Notes: generated by a model not told the origin, from the letters alone. Numbered from the stretch's first letter, positions 32,625-41,260 are shown. The stretch is 64,000 nt of DNA from JBMOKT01 sp049323895 (GCA_049323895.1 JBMOKT010000014.1:1-64000), one strand, 5' to 3'. Translations and numbers: made by a program.

Positions 32625-32692
32625 GTAGTCGATAGCTAATAGTCGATAGCCGATAGCAGAAAACCATTGACTATTGACTATTGTCCATTGAC
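32625..32692. repeat. Inverted GTCAATA-type heptamers, right arm inside the comEB 3' end
   Basis: Left arm (32625-32656): AGTCGATAGCTAATAGTCGA and GCCGATAGC. Right arm (32663-32692): CCATTGACTATTGACTATTG and TCCATTGAC, the inverse. The right arm overlaps the comEB stop (32671) and encodes its last residues. Confidence 0.85.
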
Positions 32693-33141
32693 TCAATTTT
32701 ATTTATAAAATTAGCTATGTCTACTCCGGCTTCGTTAAGTATCTCTAAGGATAGTTCATCAGGGTAGGTGCCCCGGTAAATTATTCTTTTTATTCCGGCA
32801 TTGATTAACATTTTGGCACATAGTACACAAGGAAAGGTTGTACTATACAGCGTCCCTCCTTGAATGGGTACACCGTGTACCGCTGCTTGGATAATTGAAT
32901 TTTGCTCAGCATGAAGCCCACGACATAGCTCATGCCTCTCCCCCCGCGGTACTTGAAGCTTTTCCCGCATACAGCCTGTTTCTGCACAATGGGCAAGCTT
33001 GGAAGGAGCCCCATTATAACCGGAGGAAAGAATATGTTTATCTTTAACTATTATAGCGCCTACCTTTCGCCTTAAGCAGGTAGAACGTTTGGCAACAACT
33101 TCTGTAATCTCCATAAAATACTCATCCCAATCAGGGCGCAT
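32671..33141 (-). CDS. comEB: dCMP deaminase (ComEB family)
   Basis: 156 residues. Zinc site HAEQNSI plus PCVLCAKML, with the N-terminal RPDWDEYFMEITEVVAKRST typical of the family. It converts dCMP to dUMP for thymidylate synthesis. ATG follows GGAGG by 11 bases. The final residues (SMDNSQ) are encoded by the GTCAATA-type heptamer repeat, so the natural C-terminus has probably been replaced or extended by repeat growth. Confidence 0.93.
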   Translation of the reverse strand: MRPDWDEYFMEITEVVAKRSTCLRRKVGAIIVKDKHILSSGYNGAPSKLAHCAETGCMREKLQVPRGERHELCRGLHAEQNSIIQAAVHGVPIQGGTLYSTTFPCVLCAKMLINAGIKRIIYRGTYPDELSLEILNEAGVDIANFINKIESMDNSQ

Positions 33142-33209
33142 GTTATTTATCTCCTCCGCAACGAATAAAGGTAAAGGAAATACAAAGTTTGATAGTTTGA
33201 TAAGTCATA

Positions 33210-33345
33210 CTTTAGGGATGCATAAATAAAAACTGACTTTCATCGGAAGCATCATGCAGAGCATCCTGTTAGTAGATGCATCAAGTTAAACTGCTTTCAT
33301 CAGATCCCTACAACAGCGACTCAGCTCATCTTTAAATTTAACCTC
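33210..33345. repeat. GATGCATC-type repeat region
   Basis: GGGATGCATAAATAA, CATCGGAAGCATCATGCAG, GTAGATGCATCAAG and TTCATCAGATCCC units, roughly 30 bases each. Related arrays occur at 41380-41540 and 63105-63290. An inverted pair GAACAAAGT/ACTTTGTTC then brackets the upp stop (33353-33386). Confidence 0.65.
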
Positions 33346-33375
33346 AGCCTAGAACAAAGTGAGCAGCATTACTAC

Positions 33376-34005
33376 TTACTTTGTTCCATACAGCCTATCC
33401 CCGGCATCACCTAAGCCGGGTACTATGTAGCCGTGGTCATTCAACATCTTATCCACTGCAGCAACATATATATCTACATCGGGATGGTCGTCTTGAATAC
33501 GTTGAATTCCTTCCGGAGCGGCGATAAGACACATTAATTTAATATTTTTAACTCCTCTGTCTTTAAGAAACTTAATGGCCGCAGAAGCGGAACCGCCGGT
33601 GGCAAGCATCGGGTCTATTACAATCAGATCTCTTTCTGTTAAATCGGTGGGAAGTTTGCAGTAATACTCAACCGGCTCAAGCGTATCAGGATCCCGGTAT
33701 AGACCGATATGCCCCACTTTAGCAGCGGGAATAAGCTTGAGCATTCCGCCGACCATTCCTAATCCGGCCCTTAGGATAGGTACAAAGCCCACTTTTCTGC
33801 CGGAAATAACCTTACACTGAGCCTCAGCAACAGGTGTTTCAATAGTTGTATCTTCTAAGGGCAAGTCCCTGGTTACCTCGTAGGTCATCAGCATGGCTAC
33901 TTCTTCTACCAACTCGCGGAATTCCTTGGAGCCTGTATCTTTAGAACGGATATATGTAAGCTTATGTTGTATCATAGGATGGTCGAGAACATAAACACTG
34001 GACAT
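33376..34005 (-). CDS. upp: Uracil phosphoribosyltransferase
   Basis: 209 residues, pyrimidine salvage (uracil + PRPP to UMP). PRPP loop LIVIDPMLATGGSASAAIKF, uracil-binding C-terminus VDKMLNDHGYIVPGLGDAGD and VPILRAGLGMVGGMLKLIP are full matches. ATG follows AAGGAGG. It comes after glyA as in B. subtilis. Confidence 0.97.
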   Translation of the reverse strand: MSSVYVLDHPMIQHKLTYIRSKDTGSKEFRELVEEVAMLMTYEVTRDLPLEDTTIETPVAEAQCKVISGRKVGFVPILRAGLGMVGGMLKLIPAAKVGHIGLYRDPDTLEPVEYYCKLPTDLTERDLIVIDPMLATGGSASAAIKFLKDRGVKNIKLMCLIAAPEGIQRIQDDHPDVDIYVAAVDKMLNDHGYIVPGLGDAGDRLYGTK

Positions 34006-34021
34006 AAAATACCTCCTTGTA

Positions 34022-34045
34022 AGTGGCTAGTTGTTAGTGGCTAGT
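34022..34045. repeat. GTGGCTA heptamers
   Basis: GTGGCTAGTTGTTAGTGGCT then AGTG, in the 48-base glyA-upp gap, directly upstream of the upp RBS. Confidence 0.8.
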
Positions 34046-34053
34046 GCAACTGA

Positions 34054-35292
34054 TTAATACTTAAACAGTGGAAATTTTTCTGTTAAGGCTTTAACTCCGG
34101 CTTTGGCTGCTTCCATGTCTTTCTCTACTAAGGTTAGGTTAATCAGCCGTGCAATTTCTTCCATCTCTTTTACTCCCATGCCCCTGGTAGTAACAGCAGG
34201 TGTACCTACCCGGATACCGCTGGTAACAAAAGGACTCTCTGTTTCAAAGGGGATAGTATTTTTATTAACTGTAATTCCTGCTTCATCCAGCATTTGCTCA
34301 GACTCTTTACCTGTCAGACCTTTAACCTTGACATCTAATAGCATTAAGTGGTTATCTGTACCGCCTGATACCAATCTGAAACCTTTATCCATAAGAGCCT
34401 TGGAAAGAGCCTGGGCATTGGCAATAATCCTTTCCTGGTACTGCTTGAATTCGGGCTGCAGTGCCTCATGGAAGGAAACTGCTTTTGCAGCTATGACATG
34501 CATCAACGGACCGCCTTGGATACCAGGGAATATGGCTTTATCAATATCTTTGGCAAATTCTTCTTTGCACAGAATCATTCCGCCCCGGGGACCTCTAAGG
34601 GTCTTGTGGGTGGTTGTTGTCACAAAATGGGCATAGGGTACAGGATTGGCATGTAAACCAGCGGCAACGAGACCGGCAATATGGGCCATGTCCACCATCA
34701 AATATGCCCCTACTTCATCGGCGATTTCTCTAAACTTGGCAAAATCTAATTTTCTAGGATAGGCACTGGCACCGGCAACTATCATTTTGGGTTTAGCTTC
34801 TTTGGCTGCAGCCAGTACTTCATCGTAATTTATTTTTTCAGTTTCCTTGCTTACACCATAAGCCACAAAATTGTAATACATCCCTGAAATATTTACGGGA
34901 CTCCCATGGGTTAAGTGACCACCATGGCTTAAATTCATCCCTAAAACAGTATCTCCAGGCTTAAGCATAGCAAAATACACGGCAGTATTGGCTTGAGCCC
35001 CAGAGTGAGGTTGAACGTTGGCATGTTCAGCTCCAAAAATCTTCTTGGCCCGTTCACGAGCAAGGTCTTCTGCAACATCCACGTATTCACAGCCGCCGTA
35101 ATACCTTTTGCCGGGATACCCCTCGGCATATTTATTTGTCATAACTCCGCCCTGAGCCGCCATAACCGCACGGCTGACAAAGTTCTCAGAGGCTATCAAT
35201 TCAATTTTATTCAGCTGTCTTGCCTCTTCCTTGGCTATTGCTTCAGCTAATTCGGGGTCAACGGGTAAAACGTATTCTTTAATGTAATCCAT
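34054..35292 (-). CDS. glyA: Serine hydroxymethyltransferase
   Basis: About 412 residues, PLP enzyme interconverting serine and glycine with methylene-tetrahydrofolate. PLP lysine in VTTTTHKTLRGPRGG, PHSGAQANTAVYFAML, and ELIASENFVSRAVM as LIASENFVS are all present. ATG 35292 is placed 8 bases after GGAG. Upstream lies an inverted GTCTGA array rather than a recognisable riboswitch. Confidence 0.97.
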   Translation of the reverse strand: MDYIKEYVLPVDPELAEAIAKEEARQLNKIELIASENFVSRAVMAAQGGVMTNKYAEGYPGKRYYGGCEYVDVAEDLARERAKKIFGAEHANVQPHSGAQANTAVYFAMLKPGDTVLGMNLSHGGHLTHGSPVNISGMYYNFVAYGVSKETEKINYDEVLAAAKEAKPKMIVAGASAYPRKLDFAKFREIADEVGAYLMVDMAHIAGLVAAGLHANPVPYAHFVTTTTHKTLRGPRGGMILCKEEFAKDIDKAIFPGIQGGPLMHVIAAKAVSFHEALQPEFKQYQERIIANAQALSKALMDKGFRLVSGGTDNHLMLLDVKVKGLTGKESEQMLDEAGITVNKNTIPFETESPFVTSGIRVGTPAVTTRGMGVKEMEEIARLINLTLVEKDMEAAKAGVKALTEKFPLFKY

Positions 35293-35330
35293 TTTCATCG
35301 CTCCTTTTTTTCTTTAGGGTAAGTTTGTTA

Positions 35331-35474
35331 GTCTGATATGCTCATACGGTTAAGCTTGCTAGTCTGTTTCACTTTGGGGATAAGCTTTTGCGTCTGACAT
35401 ACTAATACTGCAAAATTTCCAGTCTGATATGCTTATAGGTTAAGCTTTTGGGTCTGACAATAACTTTAGCAGAC
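35331..35474. repeat. GTCTGA/GCAGAC 30-bp array between ywlG and glyA
   Basis: GTCTGA-type cores at 35331, 35362, 35392, 35422 and 35452 (left arm), then GCAGAC at 35469 (right arm), with the switch at 35458-35468. The centre layout equals that at 9956-9983. Confidence 0.85.
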
Positions 35475-35494
35475 GCGTAATGTTTGCCCAGTAG

Positions 35495-36043
35495 TCATCT
35501 GCAGTATTTTGCCCTTTCGCCGCCTATAAGTTTAGGTCTGGTTTTTGCCAGAGTAAGGTGGGCATGTCCTATTGATTTTATCTCAAGCCTAATGGGAACC
35601 GCTACCTTCTTGAGGTGCATACCTATAAAGGTATCACCAATATCGATTCCCCCGTGGGCTTTGATTTCTTCAACTAAAATGGGATCGGAGAAATTATTGT
35701 ATGCCGCCGTTGCCAGAGACCCCCCTGCATTTTGCTGAGGTACGGCAGATACCTCTTCCCAATTATATTTGCAAGCAGCCTCCCTTTCAACCACCAGAGC
35801 CCTGTTTAGGTGCTCACAGCATTGAACTGCAAGATAAACGCCCCGTTTTTTCAGAGATGGCAAAATTTGGCTCATTATGGCTTCTGCAATCTCGTAGCTG
35901 CCGGCAGAACCAATTTTTGAACCTGCGACCTCACTGGTACTGCAGCCTACTACTAAAACCTGCTGGGGCTTTAAATCAGCAGCCTGCAGCAAGCCTTCTA
36001 CTGCTTGGGCAGTCTGGACTTTTATTTCTTGCAGATCTATCAT
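35495..36043 (-). CDS. ywlG: TIGR01440/UPF0340 family protein (YwlG)
   Basis: About 182 residues. QVLVVGCSTSEVAGSKIGSA, SLKKRGVYLAVQCCEHLNRA, NAGGSLATAAYNNF and KAHGGIDIGDTFIGMHLKKV match the family. Function unknown; conserved between rpiB and glyA in Firmicutes. The start is uncertain: ATG 36043 has AAAGG 11 bases upstream, an in-frame GTG at 36052 sits too close to it. Confidence 0.88.
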   Translation of the reverse strand: MIDLQEIKVQTAQAVEGLLQAADLKPQQVLVVGCSTSEVAGSKIGSAGSYEIAEAIMSQILPSLKKRGVYLAVQCCEHLNRALVVEREAACKYNWEEVSAVPQQNAGGSLATAAYNNFSDPILVEEIKAHGGIDIGDTFIGMHLKKVAVPIRLEIKSIGHAHLTLAKTRPKLIGGERAKYCR

Positions 36044-36067
36044 TTCTTTCACAACCTTTCTTCCATT

Positions 36068-36511
36068 TTAACCCTTAGCCTCTATTTCGTGAATTTTATC
36101 TATACGTTTTTGGTGACGACCGCCGGAAAATTCAGTGTTAAGCCAGATGTCAACTATGTCTAAAGCCAGTCCGCGACCTATAACCCTTTCTCCTAATGTT
36201 AAAATATTGGCATCGTTATGTTCCCTGCTGGCACGGGCAGAAAAGGTGTCATGACACAATGCAGCCCTGATACCCTTTACTTTATTGGCGGCTATTCCAA
36301 TACCAATACCTGTGCCGCAAATCAAAATACCCCGCTCAAATTCCCCCGCCGCAACAGCTTTTGCAGCTGGCAAAGCTATATCGGGATAATCACAGGAATC
36401 AGTGGCGTGGGTACCAAAATCTGTATATTTAATACCTTTTTCATCTAAATATTTTTTTATTTCTTCTTTTAGGTGGTAGCCACCATGGTCTGAACCTAGT
36501 GCCACATGCAT
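36068..36511 (-). CDS. rpiB: Ribose-5-phosphate isomerase B
   Basis: 147 residues. MHVALGSDHGGYHLKEEIK, catalytic ICGTGIGIGIAANKVKGIRA and SREHNDANILTLGERVIG are diagnostic of RpiB/LacAB enzymes. It interconverts ribose-5-P and ribulose-5-P. ATG follows AGGAGATG by about 8-10 bases. Confidence 0.95.
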   Translation of the reverse strand: MHVALGSDHGGYHLKEEIKKYLDEKGIKYTDFGTHATDSCDYPDIALPAAKAVAAGEFERGILICGTGIGIGIAANKVKGIRAALCHDTFSARASREHNDANILTLGERVIGRGLALDIVDIWLNTEFSGGRHQKRIDKIHEIEAKG

Positions 36512-36613
36512 TTAATACCCATCTCCTTATATAAAATTTTGTTTCTACACAAAAGTTGTTATTCCTTCTATATAAATGCCTGGCGTTTATGTTTCGCTAC
36601 GCTAGGCTAAGGT

Positions 36614-37315
36614 TTAGGAATCAGCTAGTTTAGCCAGGGCTTTTTCCAGGGCGGAATAAAGTTCCTGATAGCAAGCCCTGTAAGCTTCTAGAGGTTGTCC
36701 AAAGGGGTCACTTATCTCCAAACTTCCCAGCTGTTTCTCTAGTTTTTCCAGTTCTTTTACTTCATTGATTGTATAAGCTTCCATTTCCTTTTGCAATGCA
36801 TCCAGCTCCTGGTATACTTGTTCCAACTCGTCTTCCAGCTTTATTTTCCTTTTTTCCAGGTTGTTTAATTTTTCCCTATTCTTTTGTAAAAACTCATCTT
36901 GTTTTTCCTTTATTTTTTTATAGGTAATTTGTACTTCCTGGGCAAAAACACCTTTGTTGGAAGTGTCTTGTATAAATTCTTTAAGAAGAAATATTTTATC
37001 GGCAGCCTCGGGCATCAACTGCAGCAACTGTTGCTTATGGCTGTTTGTCATAGTAAGAATTATATCTGCTTCCCTGATCAACTGAGGGTTAACAGGCTTG
37101 GCTCTAAAATCCTTTAAGTTTACACCTGCTTCTTCTGCAGCTTTTATGGCGTTAGGGGAGGCTTGTACCCCCTCCATTGCAAAGGTCCCTGCTGAGGCAA
37201 CTTGAATATGGGCAAAATTATCCCCGTTCTCTGCAATAATTTTACGGGCAATAGCCTCTGCCATACTGCTGCGGCAGGTATTTCCTGTACAAACTAAAAG
37301 AATTTTTTTGTTCAT
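36614..37315 (-). CDS. ywlE: Low-molecular-weight protein-tyrosine/arginine phosphatase with an internal coiled coil (YwlE-like)
   Basis: 233 residues, against about 150 for the family. P-loop LLVCTGNTCRSSMAEA (Cys9 nucleophile, Arg15) and the second catalytic loop ISDPFGQPLEAYR (Asp203) are intact. Between LLKEF (about 113) and ISDPFG (201) lies a roughly 80-residue insert of Lys/Glu-rich heptads, from VQITYKKIKEKQDEFLQKNR to VKELEKLEKQLG, which should form a coiled-coil hairpin near the general-acid loop. B. subtilis YwlE removes phosphate from arginine; Thr in the P-loop (GNT) is the residue linked to that preference, so arginine phosphatase activity is plausible. Start ATG follows GAGGTG by 8 bases. 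The insert is read through without frameshift. Confidence 0.9.
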   Translation of the reverse strand: MNKKILLVCTGNTCRSSMAEAIARKIIAENGDNFAHIQVASAGTFAMEGVQASPNAIKAAEEAGVNLKDFRAKPVNPQLIREADIILTMTNSHKQQLLQLMPEAADKIFLLKEFIQDTSNKGVFAQEVQITYKKIKEKQDEFLQKNREKLNNLEKRKIKLEDELEQVYQELDALQKEMEAYTINEVKELEKLEKQLGSLEISDPFGQPLEAYRACYQELYSALEKALAKLADS

Positions 37316-37334
37316 TGTAAAAACACCTCAATAT

Positions 37335-37395
37335 TAGTTACTAGTGACTGGTGACTAGTGACTGGTGGTTAGTTGTTAGTGGCTAGCGGCTAGTT
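37335..37395. repeat. GTGACTG/GTGGCTA heptamer array
   Basis: GTTACTAGTGACTGGTGACT and further units ending GTGGCTAGCGGCTAGTT, filling the gap between mntP and ywlE. Confidence 0.85.
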
Positions 37396-37410
37396 AAAAA
37401 GTTTGAAAGT

Positions 37411-37977
37411 TTATATAAACAAAAGCTTTAGACCAATGCCAACAAGGATAAAACCGCTTAGTATTTCAGCTTTTTCCCCTATAGTCCAGCTTAACCTTTT
37501 GCCAAAAACCAGACCGCTAAAGGTCATTAACCCGGCTACAATACCCATTATTAAAACTGTCAGGGTTAAGTCAAACTTTAAGGTTCCCAAGCCTAAGCCA
37601 ACTGTAAGGGCATCAAGGGAAACGCTTCCCGACATTAGAATAAGGCTCACAGGATGGGTTATTGAAATAGGGTCTACGGTCCTGCAGGAGGCTCCGGCAG
37701 GGTCTCTTAATTCCTTAAGCTTACCCCACAGGGTATTGGCACCCATAAAAATTAATACCAGGGCTCCAAAGACCGAGGCAATCGGTCCAACAAAATTCCC
37801 CAGGGCTTGACCTAAGTACAAGCCTATTAGAGGCATAAAAACATGGAATATTGCTACTACCAAAGAAACCAGATAGATTTGTGTGCGCCTAATACCGTTG
37901 AGACCAATACAAATGGAAAGGGAGAATGCATCAATTCCTAGTGCAAAAGAAACAGCAAAAATTGTCGCTAAACTCAT
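37411..37977 (-). CDS. mntP: MntP-family manganese efflux pump
   Basis: 188 residues, six membrane helices in two related halves with conserved aspartates: FALGIDAFSLSICIGL in the first and SGSVSLDALTVGLGLG in the second. Family members export Mn2+. Four-base overlap with the ywlC stop region points to coupled translation. Position corresponds to B. subtilis ywlD. The sporulation protein YtaF belongs to the same superfamily, so the substrate is not proven. Confidence 0.88.
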   Translation of the reverse strand: MSLATIFAVSFALGIDAFSLSICIGLNGIRRTQIYLVSLVVAIFHVFMPLIGLYLGQALGNFVGPIASVFGALVLIFMGANTLWGKLKELRDPAGASCRTVDPISITHPVSLILMSGSVSLDALTVGLGLGTLKFDLTLTVLIMGIVAGLMTFSGLVFGKRLSWTIGEKAEILSGFILVGIGLKLLFI

Positions 37978-39017
37978 ATTTTACCCCCCGCTGCTTTATA
38001 AAGCCTATTCATCAATGCGGCACCGATGTGGTCTTGGGGAAAGCTTTCTGCATAGATAACGCTGACATTTTGATGGTCAAACCAGCGCAAGGTATCAAAT
38101 AAATTAGATGTTATTTCTTCCATGTTTTGCCTGGTGCCCATTATTTTTAATTTTACATCTACAGGAAAATCTTTGTCCATTAATTTATGTATTTCTTGCG
38201 AAATCATTACACCAACACTTTCGGGTTCTCTGTCTAATAATATTTTAGATAGCTTTTCCTTTATTTCATAGTCATTGCCTTGGACTATTATTAAATCGGC
38301 ATCTGGTGAATAGTGGGTATACTTCATCCCGGGCGAACGGGGAGCTGCATTAATATCGTTTAAATTAGTATCTAGATTAACTTGTCCAATCTCTGCCTCT
38401 AATTGTTCCCTTGTAATTCCTCCCGGTCTTAATATAGTTGGAGTACCACAACTTAAATCTAAAACAGTGGATTCCACACCAACTCCGGCTCTCCCGCCGT
38501 CTATTATCCCTGCAATTTTCCCCTGTAAATCCTGCCAGACATGTTCAGCCGTTGTAGGACTGGGTTTGCCAGATTTATTGGCACTGGGGGCAGCAACAGG
38601 AATTCCGGCTAATTCTATTAGGCGTAAAGCAACGGGATGGGAAGGCATCCTTACCGCTACCGTTTCTAATCCCGCCGTAATAATATCGGGTATGATACCT
38701 GCTTTGGGAAGTACGAGGGTCAGAGGGCCAGGCCAAAACTTCTTCATCAAGCGAACTGCTTCAGGTGGTATGCTTTCCACTAAACCTTCAACCTGGTTCT
38801 GGCTGCAGACATGAACTATGAGGGGATTATCCATGGGTCTTCCCTTAGCGGCAAAAATCTTCTTAACCCCTTCAGGGTTAAGTGCATCTGCACCTAAACC
38901 ATAAACTGTTTCTGTGGGGAAGCCGATGACCTCCCCCTCCTTAAGAAGTTGGGCAGCTTCTTGCAGCATTTTAATATCCAGCTCCTGGGGAGCCATTCTC
39001 CATATCTTGGTATGCAT
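37974..39017 (-). CDS. ywlC: Threonylcarbamoyl-AMP synthase, long Sua5/YwlC form
   Basis: About 347 residues. The YrdC domain (residues 10-200) shows GFPTETVYGLGADALNPEGV, KGRPMDNPLIVHV and APSANKSGKPSPTTAEHV; the C-terminal Sua5 domain (about 220-345) follows after PRSPGMKYTHYSPDADLIIV. It makes the intermediate for t6A37 in ANN-decoding tRNAs. ATG 39017 follows GGTGACGG. The spoIIR gene that lies between prmC and ywlC in B. subtilis is not found here. Confidence 0.96.
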   Translation of the reverse strand: MHTKIWRMAPQELDIKMLQEAAQLLKEGEVIGFPTETVYGLGADALNPEGVKKIFAAKGRPMDNPLIVHVCSQNQVEGLVESIPPEAVRLMKKFWPGPLTLVLPKAGIIPDIITAGLETVAVRMPSHPVALRLIELAGIPVAAPSANKSGKPSPTTAEHVWQDLQGKIAGIIDGGRAGVGVESTVLDLSCGTPTILRPGGITREQLEAEIGQVNLDTNLNDINAAPRSPGMKYTHYSPDADLIIVQGNDYEIKEKLSKILLDREPESVGVMISQEIHKLMDKDFPVDVKLKIMGTRQNMEEITSNLFDTLRWFDHQNVSVIYAESFPQDHIGAALMNRLYKAAGGKI

Positions 39018-39116
39018 TTTTCCGTCACCAACCAAAATCTTCTTGTTTATTTTAATTATTATATCACTAACTTAGAAAAAATCTACATATTTACTGGGGC
39101 TAGTTTATTTAGCAAA

Positions 39117-39140
39117 GTGGCTAGTGGCTAGTTGGCTAGT
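39117..39140. repeat. GTGGCTA heptamers
   Basis: GTGGCTAGTGGCTAGTTGGC then TAGT, upstream of ywlC. Confidence 0.8.
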
Positions 39141-39185
39141 TATCCACAACTAAAAATTTATTTTTTCCTGGTGTTAACGACAAGA

Positions 39186-39213
39186 AAAATAACCCCGGCA
39201 GAGCCGGAGTTAT
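39186..39213 (-). terminator. Intrinsic terminator of the GntR-RCK_C gene
   Basis: AATAACCCCGGC, AGA, GCCGGAGTTATT form a 12-bp stem with one mismatch; AAAA at 39185-39188 is the U-run on the transcript. The TAA stop of the gene (39210-39212) lies in the stem. Confidence 0.9.
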
Positions 39214-39839
39214 TTAGGTTCTAAAAACTTATCAACTTTTTCTCTACATCCCTCAGGACCGATATATACAATGATATCACCCGCTTGGATTATCATATCT
39301 GAATCAGGTGATAGATATTCCTCACCGCTGCGCTCCACTGCAAGAACTGTGGCATCTGTATAGGAACGGAAGTCTACTTCCTTGAGGCTCTTGTTTTCCA
39401 ACACGGAGCCTGGTTTTATTTCAGCTTCTTCTACCTTGGGAAGTATATTAATCAGTCTGGTACTGAAGGCCATTATTTTTTTAATTTGGTTTTCAATGGC
39501 AGTATCTAATTCACGTCTCTTTTCGAGAAGATCTGAAAATTCTTGCTGGGCTTGCGCCAAGCCCTTTCTCTGATTAAAATTTTCCAGATACTGCCTGGCA
39601 GCATCTTGATTGATAACAATGATACCCCTTCCTGCAACTACCTCCACAATATTCATACTCTGCAATAAAGCAACTGCCCTGCGGATAGTTTCTGGAGAGA
39701 CGTTATATTGTCCAGCTAATGTAGATCGTCCAAAAAGCTTGGTACCGGTCCGATACTCGTTATGTGCTATTTTAGCTGCTAAATCCACAGCAATTTGTTC
39801 ATATCTGGCTATTTCTGTCAAATCTTTATGCTGACCCAT
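39210..39839 (-). CDS. GntR-family regulator with RCK_C (TrkA-C) ligand domain, BusR-like
   Basis: 209 residues: winged helix (about 5-75; STLAGQYNVSPETIRRAVAL, IVEVVAGRGIIV), a coiled-coil centre (about 90-125) and an RCK_C domain (about 135-209; SGEEYLSPDSDMIIQAGDII-VYIGPEGCREKVD). The same order and length describe BusR of lactic acid bacteria, which represses an osmolyte transporter when it binds cyclic di-AMP. ATG 39839 follows GGAGG by 7 bases. The CPA2 antiporter at 40037-41260 lies directly upstream and is the likely target or at least operon partner. Inferred: c-di-AMP-dependent control of ion homeostasis. Confidence 0.85.
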   Translation of the reverse strand: MGQHKDLTEIARYEQIAVDLAAKIAHNEYRTGTKLFGRSTLAGQYNVSPETIRRAVALLQSMNIVEVVAGRGIIVINQDAARQYLENFNQRKGLAQAQQEFSDLLEKRRELDTAIENQIKKIMAFSTRLINILPKVEEAEIKPGSVLENKSLKEVDFRSYTDATVLAVERSGEEYLSPDSDMIIQAGDIIVYIGPEGCREKVDKFLEPK

Positions 39840-40036
39840 CCTTTTACCTCCTAAATCAGACGTAATTAACAACCTCATTATACGAATTTGTTGTCAGCGA
39901 GACAAGTATTGTTTTAAAATTTCTTGCAATTTTCTCTTCCTCTATATAATTATTTCCTGCTATTTATTGTTAGAATGCGTTGTTAGATAGAAATTAATAC
40001 CCCAGACAGAGTATTATATTTCTACTTCAGTTGTTT

Positions 40037-41260
40037 TTATCTAAAAAATGATTTTATCAAGATAGGGGTAATCATAGTAGTAAAAATAGTAACCGATACC
40101 AGGGAAGTATAAAGGTCAATACTCAGCAACCCTGCGGTGAGACCTATATGGGAGACTATCAAAGCTACCTCTCCCCGCGATACCATACCCGCCCCAATCG
40201 CTAATGCACTACTGACTCCAAAACCTCCCAGGAAAGCCCCCATCCCTGAACCAATCAGCTTAGTAAAAACTGCTATTACCGACATAACAGCAGTAAAGAT
40301 AATAAGCTGGTCTGTAAGGCTGTTGATGTCTGCAACAACTCCGATGCTGACAAAAAATATGGGAAAAAAAAATGAGTGCCCGAATGCTTCAACCTTTTCG
40401 GTAAGTTCCTGCCGATAGCTCCCTCTGCTTAGCATTATTCCTGCAAAATATGCCCCCACAATTCCTGCCAAGCCCAAGTATTCAGCGGCTAAAGAAAGCA
40501 TAAATACAATTATTAAAGAAAAGGTCAGCTTCCCTTCCGTAACCAGAACCTTAGAAGCTAAAAACATAATAACAGGAATAATTAAGTAACCGGCTAGCAG
40601 AGCAAAAATAAAAAATGCGATTGTTTTCAAGACAACCATGCCTAAAAGGGTTACCTCTGCTCCACCTAAAGTTATAGACATAACCATGCTTAATATTGCC
40701 AGCCCAAGTATGTCATCAATTACTGCAGCTCCTAATATGGTCAGCCCTTCCTTTGAATTAAGCCTATTCAACTCCAGCAAGGTTTGTACCGAAATGCTGA
40801 CACTGGTGGCGACTAGGACAACACCAATAAAAAGGGAAATATTAAAATCATAACCGCTGAGCAAACCCATTGCCGTACCTCCCGCTAAGGGAAGTATTAC
40901 CCCGCCTACAGCAGTCAAAAGGGAGGGAAATGCGGTACTCTTTAAATCGGAAAGATTAGTCTCTAACCCCGCTAAAAACATTAACAGCAGTACCCCGAGC
41001 TGGGATAGCTCTTTTAATACAATATTGGCATGCAGTATATTCAGAAATGAGGGACCCAAAATCAATCCCACTAAAAGTTTTCCAAAAATTGACGGCTGCC
41101 CTAATTTAACCGAGAAATGTCCGAGAATCTTAACGGCAAAAAAAATAATGACCAATTCCTTTAGGAAGCCATTATGAGACAACACATTTTCCGCTGCATA
41201 ACATAGCTCATAAATTACGGGAAGAGCGTTAAATTCCAGCAAGCAGATTCCCCTCTTCAT
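40037..41260 (-). CDS. CPA2-family cation/proton antiporter
   Basis: About 407 residues, 11-13 membrane helices, without a C-terminal RCK domain. LGQPSIFGKLLVGLILGPSF, LLLMFLAGLETNLSDLK, ASKVLVTEGKLTFSLIIVFM and AIGAGMVSRGEVALIVSHIG are typical of KefB/NapA-like exchangers. Either ATG 41260 (4 bases after AAAGG) or TTG 41242 (7 bases after GAGGGG) may be the start. The separate downstream gene (39210-39839) supplies an RCK_C domain on a DNA-binding protein, so ion transport and its regulation by nucleotide may be coupled at the level of transcription. Confidence 0.9.
   Translation of the reverse strand: MKRGICLLEFNALPVIYELCYAAENVLSHNGFLKELVIIFFAVKILGHFSVKLGQPSIFGKLLVGLILGPSFLNILHANIVLKELSQLGVLLLMFLAGLETNLSDLKSTAFPSLLTAVGGVILPLAGGTAMGLLSGYDFNISLFIGVVLVATSVSISVQTLLELNRLNSKEGLTILGAAVIDDILGLAILSMVMSITLGGAEVTLLGMVVLKTIAFFIFALLAGYLIIPVIMFLASKVLVTEGKLTFSLIIVFMLSLAAEYLGLAGIVGAYFAGIMLSRGSYRQELTEKVEAFGHSFFFPIFFVSIGVVADINSLTDQLIIFTAVMSVIAVFTKLIGSGMGAFLGGFGVSSALAIGAGMVSRGEVALIVSHIGLTAGLLSIDLYTSLVSVTIFTTMITPILIKSFFR

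Noticed and set aside
34103..34636. Plus-strand frame of 177 codons opposite glyA
   Set aside because: Antisense shadow of glyA. No RBS and no domain.
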